Positions 44,101 through 57,232 of a DNA stretch of 64,000 nucleotides are shown here, in pieces (position 1 is the first letter of the stretch; each line of letters opens with the position of its first letter). The stretch lies in the NCBI GenBank assembly GCA_020633845.1, contig JACKCW010000001.1, positions 248,001 to 312,000 on the forward strand, given 5' to 3'. Both the position numbers and the translations under genes were made by a program. This DNA comes from Caryophanales bacterium. GTDB taxonomy: Bacteria > Bacillota_I > Bacilli_A > Izemoplasmatales > UBA1188. The notes under the pieces were generated by a model. That model did no database searches, was not told the DNA's origin, and saw nothing but the letters and a program-made list of their open reading frames with translations.

Positions 44101-44637
44101 TGTAGAGATGATGACCTTGAAGGTATGATGAAGGAAGCCGGAATGACTTCCGACGGAAAAGTCGAAGTTTACGACGGAAGAACCGGAGAAAAATTCGATA
44201 ATAAGATTACGGTCGGTGTGATGTATATGATCAAACTTGACCACATGGTTGACGATAAACTTCACGCAAGAAGCGTTGGTCCTTATACTCTCGTTACTCA
44301 ACAGCCGATTGGCGGTAAAGCCCAAAACGGCGGTCAGAGATTCGGAGAAATGGAAGTGTGGGCTCTAGAAGCCTATGGCGCCGCTTATACTCTTCAAGAA
44401 ATGCTTACCGTTAAATCAGACGATATTCTCGGAAGAAATCGAGTATTTAGAGCCATTACGGACGGAAAAGAAATTCCGGAACCTAATCTGCCTGAATCAT
44501 TCAGAGTCTTTACGAGAGAATTGCGCTCGCTTGGAATATATGTCGAACTAATCGACAGCGAAACCGGAGAAAACGTCGTTGATAACTCGCTTGTCGACGA
44601 AGAAACCGATAACTATATTTCCAAGTATCGTTTCTAG
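41128..44637 (+). CDS. rpoB: DNA-directed RNA polymerase subunit beta
   Basis: 1169 residues. The start is TTG (41128) with GAGGTGA about 7 bases upstream; the protein then reads [15 protein letters not shown], matching family starts. The rifampicin region [32 protein letters not shown] is intact except Ala479, where E. coli has Asp516. Other core motifs are [36 protein letters not shown] and the C-terminal [13 protein letters not shown]. It forms the catalytic core with beta'. No rplJ-rplL genes precede it. rpoC follows after 11 bases. Confidence 0.98.
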   Translation: MYKIVKYGKFHERRNFSQTKHRLELPNLIENQIDSFHWFVTTGLKELLEDISPIQNRTQTIELYFGDFEFEEPKSTILECREKDTSYTRALKCDIKLVNNENGGEIKNQKIFLADFPWMTPTGTFIINGAERVVVNQIVRSSGVLFKEEVDSKTLKSQILGQVIPTRGAWIEFEMGSKDILYAKVDRSKKIYLPIFLKSIGISSPEEMYDLFGESDLLKKTVEKDPTTTYDQALIELYAKVKQGDEIPAEGVQNFLKTRLMETKRYDLMNVGRYKFNKKLDFTERAIGHTLAKNYTISEKKDAEGNIIQPKVVLKKGAVINDAMIKLIQHNREDFRRTLKIENNLDYLDTIIEEIKVKAVQPDDSIREVNILGSYFDEERTHITTSDMLAATSYYLNLFDHVGSFDDVDNLGNRRLRLTGELLKNQVRVGLAKLEKNVTDKMTTKEAKDMTPQNLINTKSLQNCIKDFFGSSQLSQFMAQTNPLDEITHKRRLSALGPGGITRDRAGVEVRDVHSTHYGRICPIETPEGQNIGLISSLATYAKVNEYGFIQTPYFKVIDGKVTDDYDYMTADEESRHYIAEANTDLNDDSTFKNARVFARHELETNLYDRDLIDYMDVSPKQIVSISAACIPFLEHDDANRTLMGSNMQRQSIPLLSPQAPYVGTGIEYRAAHDSGVAAIALEDGIVEYVDGLEIKVRENSGKLRSYLLNKFLRSNQGTCINQIPIVELGEEVKKGDVLADGPSMDKGELALGRNVMIAFMTWEGYNYEDAVIMNENLVKNDIYTSIHIEKYELQARDTKLGKEEITREIPNVGEEGRKNLDAEGIVIPGSLVKEGDILVGKVTPKGQTEPTPEDRLLLAIFGEKSREVRDTSLKVPHGGGGIVQAVRHFNRENDKELAPGVNEVVRVYIVQKRKISVGDKMSGRHGNKGVISNILPQEDMPFLIDGTPVDIMLNPLGVPSRMNIGQVLEVHLGMACKKLGVLAATEVFDCCRDDDLEGMMKEAGMTSDGKVEVYDGRTGEKFDNKITVGVMYMIKLDHMVDDKLHARSVGPYTLVTQQPIGGKAQNGGQRFGEMEVWALEAYGAAYTLQEMLTVKSDDILGRNRVFRAITDGKEIPEPNLPESFRVFTRELRSLGIYVELIDSETGENVVDNSLVDEETDNYISKYRF

Positions 44638-44648
44638 GGAGGCAAAGA

Positions 44649-48257
<3,609 letters not shown>

Positions 48258-48268
48258 GAAAAAATAAG

Positions 48269-48297
48269 AAAGCGCCCCGAACCGGGCGCTTTTTTCT
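48269..48297 (+). terminator. Terminator of rpoBC
   Basis: AGCGCCC (48271-48277), loop CGAACC, GGGCGCT (48284-48290), T6. Confidence 0.92.
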
Positions 48298-48313
48298 TGA
48301 AAGAAAAATACAC

Positions 48314-48342
48314 TTGACAACCATATAATTATATTATAGAAT
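48314..48342 (+). promoter_or_regulatory. Promoter of rpsL-rpsG-fusA(-tuf)
   Basis: TTGACA (48314-48319), 17-base spacer, TAGAAT (48337-48342). Confidence 0.8.
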
Positions 48343-48361
48343 ATAACCGCTGTGAAAAAAC

Positions 48362-48412
48362 GGGGGTAAAACCCCTTATAAAAATAGGAAAAGCGCACTT
48401 CCTGGAAGTGTG
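48362..48412 (+). promoter_or_regulatory. rpsL leader with two hairpins
   Basis: Hairpin 1: GGGG-TAAAA-CCCC (48362-48375). Hairpin 2: CGCACTTC-CTG-GAAGTGTG (48394-48412, one G-U). Both lie between the promoter and the AAAGGAG of rpsL. This could be an autoregulatory site for a str-operon protein; no known leader family was recognised. Confidence 0.5.
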
Positions 48413-48429
48413 TCCATGAAAGGAGAAAT

Positions 48430-48855
48430 ATGCCTACAATAAATCAGCTAGTCAGAAGCGGTAGACAGAATAAAACCAAAAAGTCTAAATCGCCTCATAT
48501 GAGTATCGGATTCAACACTCTTAAAAATAAGTATACTGAAGTTGAATCGCCTCAGAAGAGGGGAGTTTGTACGCGTGTTGCGACAATGACCCCGAAAAAA
48601 CCTAACTCGGCTATGCGTAAGTATGCGCGTGTCAGACTTACAAGCGGCATCGAAGTTACAGCCTATATCCCAGGAGTCGGCCACAAACTGCAGGAGCACA
48701 GTGTTGTGTTAATCAGAGGCGGCAGAGTTAAGGACCTCCCAGGTGTGAAGTATCACATCATCAGAGGAACTTTGGATTCTACCGGCGTGGAAAACAGAAA
48801 ACAAGCTCGTTCCAGATACGGCGCTAAAAAGAACGCCAAGGTTGGCGGCAGGTAA
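48430..48855 (+). CDS. rpsL: 30S ribosomal protein S12
   Basis: 141 residues. [21 protein letters not shown] at the start, the decoding loop [19 protein letters not shown] (Lys retained at the main streptomycin-resistance position), and [22 protein letters not shown]. It acts in the decoding centre. It is the first gene of the str operon. AAAGGAG lies upstream. Confidence 0.98.
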   Translation: MPTINQLVRSGRQNKTKKSKSPHMSIGFNTLKNKYTEVESPQKRGVCTRVATMTPKKPNSAMRKYARVRLTSGIEVTAYIPGVGHKLQEHSVVLIRGGRVKDLPGVKYHIIRGTLDSTGVENRKQARSRYGAKKNAKVGGR

Positions 48856-48883
48856 TTAGGGAATATGAAAGGAGGAAACAACT

Positions 48884-49354
48884 ATGCCTCGTAAGGGTAA
48901 TGTACCAAAAAGAGATGTATTACCGGATCCGATTTACAATTCCAAATTAGTCACCAGACTTATTAACGGAATGATGATTAAAGGTAAGAAGGGAACTGCT
49001 CAGTCAATTCTCTATCACGCTTTTGATTCAATTGAAAAACAAACCGGAAGAAATCCGAATGTAGTATTTGAAGAAGCATTAAACAATATTATGCCTGTTC
49101 TTGAAGTAAAGGCAAAGAGAATCGGCGGACAGAACTATCAGGTTCCGATGGAAGTTAAACCGGAAAGAAGAGTAGCTTTAGGACTCAGATGGCTCGTTCA
49201 ATACGCTAGATCAAGAAACGAAAAGACTATGGATGAAAGACTTGCTAAAGAAATTATTGACGCCAGCAATAATACCGGCGGTGCTTGCAAGAAAAGAGAT
49301 GAAGTTCATAGACAGGCAGAAGCCAATAAGGCCTTTGCTCACTATCGTGTCTAA
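48884..49354 (+). CDS. rpsG: 30S ribosomal protein S7
   Basis: 156 residues. [38 protein letters not shown] at the start, then [37 protein letters not shown] and the C-terminal [20 protein letters not shown]. It is the primary 16S binder that organises the 30S head. AAAGGAGG lies 8 bases upstream. Confidence 0.98.
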   Translation: MPRKGNVPKRDVLPDPIYNSKLVTRLINGMMIKGKKGTAQSILYHAFDSIEKQTGRNPNVVFEEALNNIMPVLEVKAKRIGGQNYQVPMEVKPERRVALGLRWLVQYARSRNEKTMDERLAKEIIDASNNTGGACKKRDEVHRQAEANKAFAHYRV

Positions 49355-49372
49355 TCTGAGGATAAGAAAATT

Positions 49373-51439
49373 ATGCGTGATTACAGTTTAGATAAAACTC
49401 GTAACCTTGGGATTATGGCTCATATCGATGCCGGAAAAACCACCATTACGGAGCGGATTTTATATCATACCGGAAAAATTCATAAAATGGGTGAAACCCA
49501 TGACGGCGACGCTCAGATGGACTGGATGGAAGAGGAACAAGAGCGCGGGATTACTATAACTGCAGCCGCAACAACCACTTTCTGGAAAGGATTTCGTTTT
49601 AATATTATCGATACCCCTGGGCACGTCGACTTTACCGTTGAGGTTCAGAGATCTTTAAGAGTTTTAGACGGTGCCGTGATGGTTCTTGATTCCCAGGCGG
49701 GAGTTGAGCCGCAAACCGAAACCGTTTGGCGTCAAGCCAACGAATATAGAGTTCCGAGAATTATTTTCTCGAACAAAATGGATAAAACCGGAGCCGATTT
49801 CTTTTTCTCGGTAAAATCGGTTCATGACAGACTTGGAGCGAAAGCCGCCGCTGTTGAACTTCCAATTGGCGCTGAAGATAAATTCACCGGAATAATTGAT
49901 ATTATTACTAGAAAAGCCTTTGAGTATGACGGGGAAAAGGATGAAAATGCGAAGGAAATTCCTATTCCTAAAGATATGCTCGGTTTGGTCGAAGAAAAAA
50001 GAGCGGAATTAATTGAAGCCGTGGCCGATTTCGACGAAGAACTTATGGAGTATTATTTAGAAGGAGAAGAAGTTTCCCCTGAGATGATTAAGAAAGCAGT
50101 CAGAAAAGCGACTCTTTCCGCTCAGTTTTTCCCAATCCTTTGCGGTTCAGCATTTAAAAACAAAGGAGTCAAGTTATTGCTTGACGCCATCATAGATTAC
50201 CTTCCAGGTCCTCTTGACGTCGAACAGATCAAAGGATATGACATGGAAGGAAACGAAACTATCATTTCATCTTCCGACGACGCGCCTTTCTCGGCTCTCG
50301 CCTTCAAGGTGATGACCGACCCATATGTCGGAAAATTAGTCTTCTTCAGAGTTTACTCGGGAACCTTGAAAAGAGGATCCTACGTATATAATTCGGTATC
50401 GGATAATAAGGAAAGAATCGGAAGAATTCTTCTGATGCACGCCAATACAAGAACCGAAGTCGAAGAAGTTTATTCGGGTGATATCGCTGCGGCAGTCGGC
50501 CTTAAAAACACGACTACCGGCCAAACATTATGCGATGAAAATCATCCGGTTCATCTAGAATCCATGGTTTTCCCGGAACCGGTTGTGATGGTGGCGATTG
50601 AGCCTAAATCGAAAGCCGACCAAGAAAAAATGGGTAACGCTCTTTCGAAACTTGCGGAAGAGGATCCTACTTTTAAGACTTTTACCGATAAAGAAACCGG
50701 CCAAACTATTATTGCCGGTATGGGTGAACTTCACCTGGATATTATCGTTGAAAGAATGAAAAGAGAATACAGGGTTGAAGCTAATGTCGGAAATCCTCAA
50801 GTATCATACAGAGAGACAATCGGTAAAGCTTGTACCGTTCAAGGTAAGTTTGTAAGACAATCAGGCGGTCACGGTCAATACGGAGACTGCGTAATCCTCT
50901 TTGAACCTAATCCGGAAAAGGGCTATGAATTTGCCGATAAGACAACCGGAGGAGTAATTCCTAAGGAATATATTTCTTCCATCGACAAAGGTCTTCAGGA
51001 ATCAATGGAATCAGGAATCTTATGCGGATACCCGATGGTCGATATGAAATGTACCGTCGTTGACGGATCATATCATGATGTCGACAGTTCGGAACTCGCC
51101 TTTAAGATTGCGGCATCCTTGGCTCTTAAAAACGCTAAACCGGTATGTAATCCGATTCTCTTGGAACCGATTATGGCCGTTGATGTCGTAGTTCCTGAGA
51201 ATTATCTTGGGAATGTTATCGGGGACCTTGTTTCAAGAAGAGGAAGAATCGAAGGACAAGAGCTTCATTCGGCCGCTGTAAAGATTACGGCTAAAGTGCC
51301 TCTAGCAGAAATGTTCGGCTATACCACCGCTCTTAGAAGCAATACTCAGGGAAGAGGAACTTCCACAATGAGATTTTCTCATTACGAGTCCGCTCCAAAG
51401 TCTATCCAAGAAGAGATTGTTAAAAAGAGAAACGGCTAG
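49373..51439 (+). CDS. fusA: Elongation factor G
   Basis: 688 residues. GTPase motifs AHIDAGKTT (G1), GITI (G2), DTPGHVDF (G3) and [10 protein letters not shown] (G4), then domains II-V, including the domain IV segment GGHGQYGDC and the C-terminal [25 protein letters not shown]. It drives translocation. GAGGATAAG precedes the ATG. It follows rpsG in the str operon. Confidence 0.98.
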   Translation: MRDYSLDKTRNLGIMAHIDAGKTTITERILYHTGKIHKMGETHDGDAQMDWMEEEQERGITITAAATTTFWKGFRFNIIDTPGHVDFTVEVQRSLRVLDGAVMVLDSQAGVEPQTETVWRQANEYRVPRIIFSNKMDKTGADFFFSVKSVHDRLGAKAAAVELPIGAEDKFTGIIDIITRKAFEYDGEKDENAKEIPIPKDMLGLVEEKRAELIEAVADFDEELMEYYLEGEEVSPEMIKKAVRKATLSAQFFPILCGSAFKNKGVKLLLDAIIDYLPGPLDVEQIKGYDMEGNETIISSSDDAPFSALAFKVMTDPYVGKLVFFRVYSGTLKRGSYVYNSVSDNKERIGRILLMHANTRTEVEEVYSGDIAAAVGLKNTTTGQTLCDENHPVHLESMVFPEPVVMVAIEPKSKADQEKMGNALSKLAEEDPTFKTFTDKETGQTIIAGMGELHLDIIVERMKREYRVEANVGNPQVSYRETIGKACTVQGKFVRQSGGHGQYGDCVILFEPNPEKGYEFADKTTGGVIPKEYISSIDKGLQESMESGILCGYPMVDMKCTVVDGSYHDVDSSELAFKIAASLALKNAKPVCNPILLEPIMAVDVVVPENYLGNVIGDLVSRRGRIEGQELHSAAVKITAKVPLAEMFGYTTALRSNTQGRGTSTMRFSHYESAPKSIQEEIVKKRNG

Positions 51440-51529
51440 AATATAGTTGAAATAATCTCGATTATTTGTTAAAATTAAAAAAGGAAAATGAAATAACTAA
51501 AAAATACAAAGGAGATAAATTCTTAAGAA

Positions 51530-52720
51530 ATGGCAAAACAGAAATTTGTACGTAACAAACCACATCTTAACATTGGTACAATCGGACACGTTGACCATGG
51601 TAAGACTACATTAACTGCGGCTATTACCAAATACCTTGCTGAAAAGGGTCTTGCTCAATTTGAAAGATATGAAGATATCGACAAGGCACCAGAAGAGAAG
51701 GCAAGAGGAATAACCATCAATACTGCTCATATTGAGTATGAAACCGAAAAACGTCACTATGCGCACGTTGACTGCCCAGGGCATGCCGACTATGTTAAAA
51801 ACATGATTACCGGTGCCGCTCAGATGGACGGTGCAATCTTAGTTGTATCAGCTCCTGATGGTGTAATGCCTCAGACTCGTGAACATATTCTTCTCGCTCG
51901 TCAGGTTGGCGTTCCGAAAATTATCGTTTTCATGAACAAGGTTGACCAGATTCCGGTGGAAGACGCTGAATTAATCGACATCTCTGAGATGGACGTTCGT
52001 GATCTTTTAACCGAATACGGATTCCCTGGTGATGAAGTTCCGGTTATTAGAGGTTCAGCATTAAAAGCTCTTGAAGGCGATCCTAAGTACACTCCGGCAA
52101 TTCAGGAATTACTTGATGCTGTTGATGCGTACTTTGATGTTCCGGTTCGTGACAACGAAAAACCTTTCATGATGCCGGTTGAAGACGTATTTACTATTAC
52201 CGGTCGTGGTACAGTTGCAACCGGAAGAGTAGAAAGAGGAACTATTAAAGTCGGCGATAAAGTTGAAATCGTCGGAATTAGAGATACTCAAGAATCAGTT
52301 GCAACCGGCGTGGAAATGTTCAAGAAACTTCTTGACTTCGCAGAAGCCGGCGACAACATCGGTGTTCTTTTAAGAGGTATTGACCGTGAAAATATCGTTA
52401 GAGGACAAGTCCTCGCTAAACCTGGATCGGTTCATCCTCACTTCAAGTTCAAAGCTCAGGTTGTCGTTTTAACTAAAGAAGAAGGCGGACGTCATACAGC
52501 ATTCTTTAATGGTTATCGCCCTCAGTTCTATTTCAGAACTACTGACGTTACCGGCGTTATCAATCTTCCTGAAGGCGTAGAAATGGTTATGCCTGGAGAC
52601 CACGTGGAGATGGAAGTGGAACTTATCCACCACATCGCTCTTGAATCTGGAACTAAGTTCTCAATCCGTGAAGGCGGAAGAACAGTTGGAGCCGGATCGG
52701 TTACCGAAATCATTTCGTAA
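51530..52720 (+). CDS. tuf: Elongation factor Tu
   Basis: 396 residues. [10 protein letters not shown] (G1), RGITINTAH (G2), [13 protein letters not shown] (G3), NKVD (G4) and SALKAL (G5), then two beta-barrel domains ending [13 protein letters not shown]. It delivers aminoacyl-tRNA. The only strong ribosome-binding site, AAAGGAGAT, lies about 13 bases before the ATG, longer than normal. A 90-base gap separates it from fusA without a clear terminator, so it is probably cotranscribed. Confidence 0.98.
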   Translation: MAKQKFVRNKPHLNIGTIGHVDHGKTTLTAAITKYLAEKGLAQFERYEDIDKAPEEKARGITINTAHIEYETEKRHYAHVDCPGHADYVKNMITGAAQMDGAILVVSAPDGVMPQTREHILLARQVGVPKIIVFMNKVDQIPVEDAELIDISEMDVRDLLTEYGFPGDEVPVIRGSALKALEGDPKYTPAIQELLDAVDAYFDVPVRDNEKPFMMPVEDVFTITGRGTVATGRVERGTIKVGDKVEIVGIRDTQESVATGVEMFKKLLDFAEAGDNIGVLLRGIDRENIVRGQVLAKPGSVHPHFKFKAQVVVLTKEEGGRHTAFFNGYRPQFYFRTTDVTGVINLPEGVEMVMPGDHVEMEVELIHHIALESGTKFSIREGGRTVGAGSVTEIIS

Positions 52721-52730
52721 TTTATTAAAT

Positions 52731-52758
52731 AAAAACCTGACTTCGGTCAGGTTTTTTT
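52731..52758 (+). terminator. Terminator of the str operon
   Basis: AAACCTGAC (52733-52741), loop TTCG, GTCAGGTTT (52746-52754), T run. Confidence 0.93.
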
Positions 52759-52778
52759 GTCGGAGTATGCTTCTAGAA

Positions 52779-52807
52779 TTGAAAAATGAGTTTGATTATT
52801 GTATAAT
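52779..52807 (+). promoter_or_regulatory. Promoter of the PfkB-kinase operon
   Basis: TTGAAA (52779-52784), 17-base spacer, TATAAT (52802-52807). Confidence 0.75.
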
Positions 52808-52832
52808 CAAAAGAGATTAAAAGAGGCTTTAT

Positions 52833-53696
52833 ATGAGAAAATATTTTATTTTCGGTGGTGCCAATATTGATATACAAGCCATGCTTTCTTCTAAAGCCCG
52901 TCTTGCTGAATCAAATCCGTCTTCAATTAAGACGACTTTTGGCGGTGTCGGACGGAATATCGCGAGGGCCATCGCAAATTATAATTCCTGTTATTTTATA
53001 AGTGCCTTTTCAAAGTCAACGCTCTTTATTCCTCTTCTAGACGATCTTAACCAACACAGTGTTGATACTACCTTATCCAAGGTTTTTAAAAATAAAGATA
53101 CCTCAATGTATATCGATATCGTTGATGAAGACGGGGTGGTTATTGGCGCCTCGGACATGTCCTTAATCGAAAGTCTTAAAAAAGAAGATGTAAAAGAAGC
53201 GGTATTAAAAACTGAGGATAACGATATAATTGTGGTCGAGGCTAATCTCCCCTATGACGTTCTTGAATATATTTTAAAGAATGCAAAAGGCTATAAAATT
53301 ATGGATGCGGTATCTTCTAAAAAAATGGGGAAAGTAAAAGAACTGTTGATATTAACCGACCTGATTAAGCTAAATAATCTAGAATATAATATGCTAAAAG
53401 ACACCAAGATTAATGATTATATCATTACTTACGGTAATGCTCTTGAGATAAAAATCGGTGGTGAAAAATATCATATCACGCATAATAAAGTTCATTCTTT
53501 GAACCCGACCGGCTGCGGCGATACCTTTATCGGAACGTTTGCCGCCAATATAAATAATGGTTTAAAACTAGCGATTATTGAATCAATAAAAGCGGCCGCC
53601 GCATCAGCTCTTATTCTTGAAAGCGTTCCTTCAAAAGAAGATATAAATAAAATAACTGTGGATGATTTGTCCATAGTATTCGAGGAAATAAAATGA
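52833..53696 (+). CDS. PfkB-family kinase, pseudouridine-kinase-like
   Basis: 287 residues of the ribokinase fold. IFGGANIDIQA at the N-terminus, the nucleoside-like signature ESNPSSIKTTFGGVGRNIARAI (close to PsuK-type kinases), and the ATP/catalytic end NPTGCGDTFIGTFAANI with the catalytic Asp. It would phosphorylate a nucleoside or sugar. No pseudouridine glycosidase gene is adjacent, so the substrate is uncertain. The stop overlaps the tatD start (ATGA). Confidence 0.82.
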   Translation: MRKYFIFGGANIDIQAMLSSKARLAESNPSSIKTTFGGVGRNIARAIANYNSCYFISAFSKSTLFIPLLDDLNQHSVDTTLSKVFKNKDTSMYIDIVDEDGVVIGASDMSLIESLKKEDVKEAVLKTEDNDIIVVEANLPYDVLEYILKNAKGYKIMDAVSSKKMGKVKELLILTDLIKLNNLEYNMLKDTKINDYIITYGNALEIKIGGEKYHITHNKVHSLNPTGCGDTFIGTFAANINNGLKLAIIESIKAAAASALILESVPSKEDINKITVDDLSIVFEEIK

Positions 53697-54475
53697 TTGA
53701 TTCCCATGCCCATTTAAATGATGAGGCTTTTATAGATAACTTAGACGAGGTACTCCTAGATGCCAGAAAATCCGGAATTAAAACCATAATTTGTCCGGGC
53801 TGGGATATAGAATCATCTATTAAGGCTATCAAGATCGCAGAAAGAGAAGATGATATTTATGCCTCTATTGGAATTCATCCCGAAAACGTCAAAGATGCTA
53901 AAGATGAAGACTTGCTTAAAATAGAAGAACTTTCTTCTAATAAAAAAGTGGTCGCAATAGGTGAAATCGGTCTTGATTATCACTACGGCAAAGATACGAT
54001 AGAACTTCAAAAAGAATATTTATTAAAACAACTCGCTCTATCAACAAAGAAAAATCTTCCGGTCATAATTCACCTAAGAGAAGCGACGGAAGACTTCTTG
54101 AATATTATTAAAGAATACACAGAAAAAAACGGGAAACACGAGAAAATAGGCGTTATGCATTGTTATTCTGGCAGTACGGAAACCATGAAGATCCTTTTAG
54201 ATTTAGGCTTTTATATTTCTTTTGGTGGTCCGGTTACTTTTAAAAACGCTAAAACGGTCAAAGAGACGGCGCTTTTATGTCCGCTTGATAGGCTGCTTAT
54301 TGAAACCGATTCGCCTTATCTTGCGCCTCATCCCTTAAGAGGCACAGTCAATACGCCGAAAAATGTTTCTTTAGTCCTTAAAGAAATCGCAAAAATTAAG
54401 GGAATAGATGAAAAAATTATTGAAGAAAATGTCGAAAAGAATCTTTACTTTCTCTTCAATATCAAAGGAGAATAA
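53693..54475 (+). CDS. TatD-family metal-dependent hydrolase
   Basis: 260 residues of a TIM-barrel deoxyribonuclease. Metal ligands: MIDSHAHLND, the Glu in AIGEIGLDYH, the His in PVIIHLRE, the His in GVMHCYSG and the Asp in LLIETDSPYLAP. It acts as a 3'-5' DNA exonuclease or related hydrolase in repair or RNA quality control. The start codon overlaps the stop of the upstream kinase, so the two are coupled. Corresponds to the YabD/TatD group. Confidence 0.92.
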   Translation: MIDSHAHLNDEAFIDNLDEVLLDARKSGIKTIICPGWDIESSIKAIKIAEREDDIYASIGIHPENVKDAKDEDLLKIEELSSNKKVVAIGEIGLDYHYGKDTIELQKEYLLKQLALSTKKNLPVIIHLREATEDFLNIIKEYTEKNGKHEKIGVMHCYSGSTETMKILLDLGFYISFGGPVTFKNAKTVKETALLCPLDRLLIETDSPYLAPHPLRGTVNTPKNVSLVLKEIAKIKGIDEKIIEENVEKNLYFLFNIKGE

Positions 54476-54477
54476 TC

Positions 54478-55578
54478 ATGAGCTTAAAAGTGGGAATAGT
54501 CGGTCTTCCTAATGTGGGAAAGACCACGCTCTTTAATGCGATGACCGGGCTTGACGCTCCGGTTTCTTCGTTTCCATACACAACCATCGACGCGAATGTC
54601 GGAGTTGTATCAGTACCCGATGAAAGGTTAGACCGTTTAGTTGAAATATATAAACCGAAAAAAGTGGTCCCGGCTTCTATCGAATTCGTGGATATCGCCG
54701 GTATTGGGGCCGGTGCCTCAAAAGGAGAAGGACTCGGCAACCAGTTTTTGGTTAGCGTAAGAGAAAGCGACGCTTTGGTTCATGTGGTAAGATGTTTCAA
54801 GTCCAGTGAAGTTATATCGGAAAGCGGAAAGATTGCCCCTTACGAAGATATTGAATCTTTAAATCTTGAGCTTATTTTTGCGGATATTGAAGTTATTGAA
54901 AAAAGAATTCCGAAACTAAAGAAAAAAGCCGACAGCAAAACCGATCCGGAATCAGTTAAGGAATATGAGATATTAAAAAGATGTTACGACACGCTAAAAG
55001 AAATGCATCCAATAAGAGATTTGCATCTTCCTTTAGATGAGGAAAAAATTATTCGAGCCTATTCTTTTTTAACGATGAAGCCGATTCTTTATTGTCTTAA
55101 TATTTCGGAAAGCGATATAAACAAGGAAGATTCTTCAGAAATTAAACAAATCAAAGAAATGGCTGAAAAGGAAGGATCAAAGGTCGTCATGATAAGCGCA
55201 GAAATTGAATACGAAATATCAAGGCTTTCTTTAGAAGACAAAAAAATGTTTTTGGAAGAACTTGGTCTTTCCCGTCCCGGTCTTAATGAAATGGTTAAAG
55301 CCAGTTATGATCTTTTAGGCCTGGAAACGATTTTCACTTGCGGTGAAAAAGACTGCCATGCCTGGACCTATAAAAAAGGCATGAAAGCCCCACAAGTGGC
55401 GGGAGTAATTCATACCGACTTTGAAAAAGGATTCATTAAGGCGGAAATAATCGGCTACGAAGATTTGATTAAAGCCGGTAGTGAACAAAAAGCCAAAGAA
55501 TTAAACTATTTCCGTCTGGAGGGCAAAGAATACCTAGTTAAAGACGGAGACATCGTTCATTTTAGGTTTAATCTATGA
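54478..55578 (+). CDS. ychF: Redox-regulated ATPase YchF
   Basis: 366 residues. The G domain carries GLPNVGKTTLFNAM (G1), FVDIAGIGAGASKGEGLGNQFL (G3 with hydrophobic switch) and LNISE in place of the GTP-specific NKxD, which explains ATP preference. A coiled-coil region (about 125-200) and the C-terminal TGS domain (GEKDCHAWTYKKGMKAPQVAGVIHTDFEKGFIKAEI) follow. It binds ribosomes and affects stress responses. It overlaps pncC by 4 bases. Confidence 0.96.
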   Translation: MSLKVGIVGLPNVGKTTLFNAMTGLDAPVSSFPYTTIDANVGVVSVPDERLDRLVEIYKPKKVVPASIEFVDIAGIGAGASKGEGLGNQFLVSVRESDALVHVVRCFKSSEVISESGKIAPYEDIESLNLELIFADIEVIEKRIPKLKKKADSKTDPESVKEYEILKRCYDTLKEMHPIRDLHLPLDEEKIIRAYSFLTMKPILYCLNISESDINKEDSSEIKQIKEMAEKEGSKVVMISAEIEYEISRLSLEDKKMFLEELGLSRPGLNEMVKASYDLLGLETIFTCGEKDCHAWTYKKGMKAPQVAGVIHTDFEKGFIKAEIIGYEDLIKAGSEQKAKELNYFRLEGKEYLVKDGDIVHFRFNL

Positions 55579-56045
55579 CAAGGGAAGAAATAATTCGTTT
55601 TATAATCGAAAAGAAAATAACGATTTCCTTTGCGGAATCTTGTACCGGAGGCGCTCTTGCGAGTGCTTTTGTGAAAATGCCGGGTGCCTCGGAAGTATTT
55701 AACGGCAGTTTTGTCGTATATTCGCCGTTTTTCAAAGAAAAATATTTAGGCGTAAAAGAAGAAACAATTAATCAAAAAGGCGTAGTATCAAAAGAAGTTG
55801 CCGAAGAGATGGCGGAAGGCCTATCAAAAGAAACCGGAGTTTTTCTTTCAATCTCGGTGACCGGGAATTGCGGTCCTAGTAAAGGAGATTTAAAGGCGCC
55901 CTTAGGAAGAGTGTATGTTTGTCTTCTTTATAACGGGCTTAAAGATACCTTTGAACTTAACCTAAAAGGTAGTAGGGAAGAGAATATCGAAAGCGTTGTC
56001 GATTTCGTCTTTGATGCCGCCTTTGACACCCTAAATAATTTATAG
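55575..56045 (+). CDS. pncC: CinA C-terminal-domain nicotinamide-nucleotide amidase
   Basis: 156 residues, only the deamidase domain of CinA. Motifs are ISFAESCTGGALASAFVKMPGASEVFNGSFVVYS (family SAESCTGG and GSS..F.GG.V.Y) and SVTGNCGPSKGD, where most members read SVTGIAGP. It deamidates NMN to nicotinate mononucleotide, recycling NAD. The last gene of the kinase-tatD-ychF group. The Asn-Cys change near the active site is unusual. Confidence 0.88.
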   Translation: MTREEIIRFIIEKKITISFAESCTGGALASAFVKMPGASEVFNGSFVVYSPFFKEKYLGVKEETINQKGVVSKEVAEEMAEGLSKETGVFLSISVTGNCGPSKGDLKAPLGRVYVCLLYNGLKDTFELNLKGSREENIESVVDFVFDAAFDTLNNL

Positions 56046-56139
56046 ACAGTTATATTATTTTATGATATAATTGAATGGCTTTTTGAAAGCGCCTTGCTGC
56101 TTTATAATAAGGCAGCCGATAGACCATAAGGAGGAAAAA
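56043..56139 (+). promoter_or_regulatory. Promoter and candidate S6:S18 leader of rpsF-ssb-rpsR
   Basis: TAGACA (56043-56048), 17 bases, TATAAT (56066-56071). The leader has a hairpin GCTGC-TTTATAATAAG-GCAGC (56096-56116 region) followed at once by CGATAG. A CCG next to such a stem is the hallmark of the S6:S18-binding motif described for rpsF leaders. Needs a covariance check. Confidence 0.55.
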
Positions 56140-56430
56140 ATGAACAAATACGAAGCGATGTACATTATTCGCCCGGATGTTAACGAAGAAGACAGAAAAG
56201 CGCTCATTGCAGAAATCAGCGCAATTTTTACGTCTCGCGGAACTAGCGAAGTCAAAGTTAACGAATGGGGACTCCGTAAGCTTGCTTACGAGATCGATGA
56301 ATGTAAAGAAGGATACTATGTTGTATTATCCTTTGAAAGCGAAAGCCCTGAAGCTTTAAATGAGTATGACCGTGTTTCTAATATTAGAGATGCCATCATT
56401 CGTCACATTGTCGTAAAATTACCGAAGTAA
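56140..56430 (+). CDS. rpsF: 30S ribosomal protein S6
   Basis: 96 residues. NKYEAMYIIRPDVNEEDRKALIAE at the start, VNEWGLRKLAYEIDECKEGYYVVLSFES, and IRHIVVKL at the end. The open frame extends upstream to 56071, but ATG 56140 is preceded by AAGGAGG and matches the family. S6 pairs with S18, encoded two genes downstream. First gene of the S6-SSB-S18 operon. Confidence 0.97.
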   Translation: MNKYEAMYIIRPDVNEEDRKALIAEISAIFTSRGTSEVKVNEWGLRKLAYEIDECKEGYYVVLSFESESPEALNEYDRVSNIRDAIIRHIVVKLPK

Positions 56431-56448
56431 CAGGAAAGGAGATTAAAA

Positions 56449-56880
56449 ATGATTAATCGTGTTGTATTAGTCGGAAGACTAACCAAAGACCCGGATTTAA
56501 GATACACCGCCAGCAATGTTCCGGTTGCGTCATTCACGATTGCTGTCTCCAGACCTTTTGTTAATCAGGCATCAGGAGAAAGAGACGCCGATTTTATACC
56601 GGTAGTTATTTGGAGAAAACAGGCAGAGAACGTTAAAAAGTTTTTAGTTAAAGGTTCGCTGGCTGGAGTTGAAGGAAGAATTCAAACAAGAAATTATGAC
56701 GATAAAGACGGCACAAGAAGATATGTGACCGAAATTGTCGCCGACAATGTATATTTTCTTGAAGCAAAGGGTTCAGCTGATAGTGCGGCAGAAAGTTCTA
56801 CTAACACCGCAGAAGAAAAGGAAGACGATGAATTTAAATACGATAATGTTAAATTCACCGATAACGATCTTCCATTTTAA
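56449..56880 (+). CDS. ssb: Single-stranded DNA-binding protein
   Basis: 143 residues. An OB fold (1-108: [36 protein letters not shown], then [41 protein letters not shown]) and an acidic tail ending NDLPF, the docking motif for replication and repair partners. It is between rpsF and rpsR, the usual Firmicutes location. AGGAAAGGAG lies upstream. Confidence 0.97.
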   Translation: MINRVVLVGRLTKDPDLRYTASNVPVASFTIAVSRPFVNQASGERDADFIPVVIWRKQAENVKKFLVKGSLAGVEGRIQTRNYDDKDGTRRYVTEIVADNVYFLEAKGSADSAAESSTNTAEEKEDDEFKYDNVKFTDNDLPF

Positions 56881-56897
56881 AGAAAGGAGAATGCAAA

Positions 56898-57152
56898 ATG
56901 GCATACGCTAATAATAATAGCCCGAAAAAAAGTTATTTCAAAAAAAGACATAAAAAGACATGTTATTTTACCGATAACAAGATTGAATATATCGATTTTA
57001 AAGACGTTGATATGTTAAAGAAATTTGTTTCTGATAAAGGCAAAATTCTTCCAAGACGTTTTACCGGTACCAAAGCTTATTATCAAAAGCATCTAGCTCT
57101 CGCCATCAAGAGAGCTCGTCATATGGCTCTTCTGCCTTTTGTTGACGATTAG
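56898..57152 (+). CDS. rpsR: 30S ribosomal protein S18
   Basis: 84 residues. [66 protein letters not shown] covers the conserved core; only one of the possible zinc cysteines is present (Cys22). It forms a heterodimer with S6. AAAGGAG precedes the ATG. It is the end of the operon and is followed by a strong terminator. Confidence 0.97.
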   Translation: MAYANNNSPKKSYFKKRHKKTCYFTDNKIEYIDFKDVDMLKKFVSDKGKILPRRFTGTKAYYQKHLALAIKRARHMALLPFVDD

Positions 57153-57161
57153 TAACGCTTT

Positions 57162-57191
57162 AAAACAATCCTGTCTCAGGATTGTTTTTTT
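57162..57191 (+). terminator. Terminator of rpsF-ssb-rpsR
   Basis: AAAACAATCCTG (57162-57173), loop TCT, CAGGATTGTTTT (57177-57188), T run. Confidence 0.93.
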
Positions 57192-57232
57192 ATCTTTTTT
57201 GTATTATTATATATACACAAAGGAGAATAGAC

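Noticed and set aside
53690..53700. UGA read as tryptophan
   Set aside because: UGA ends several genes at expected lengths, and Trp is encoded by UGG in conserved positions.
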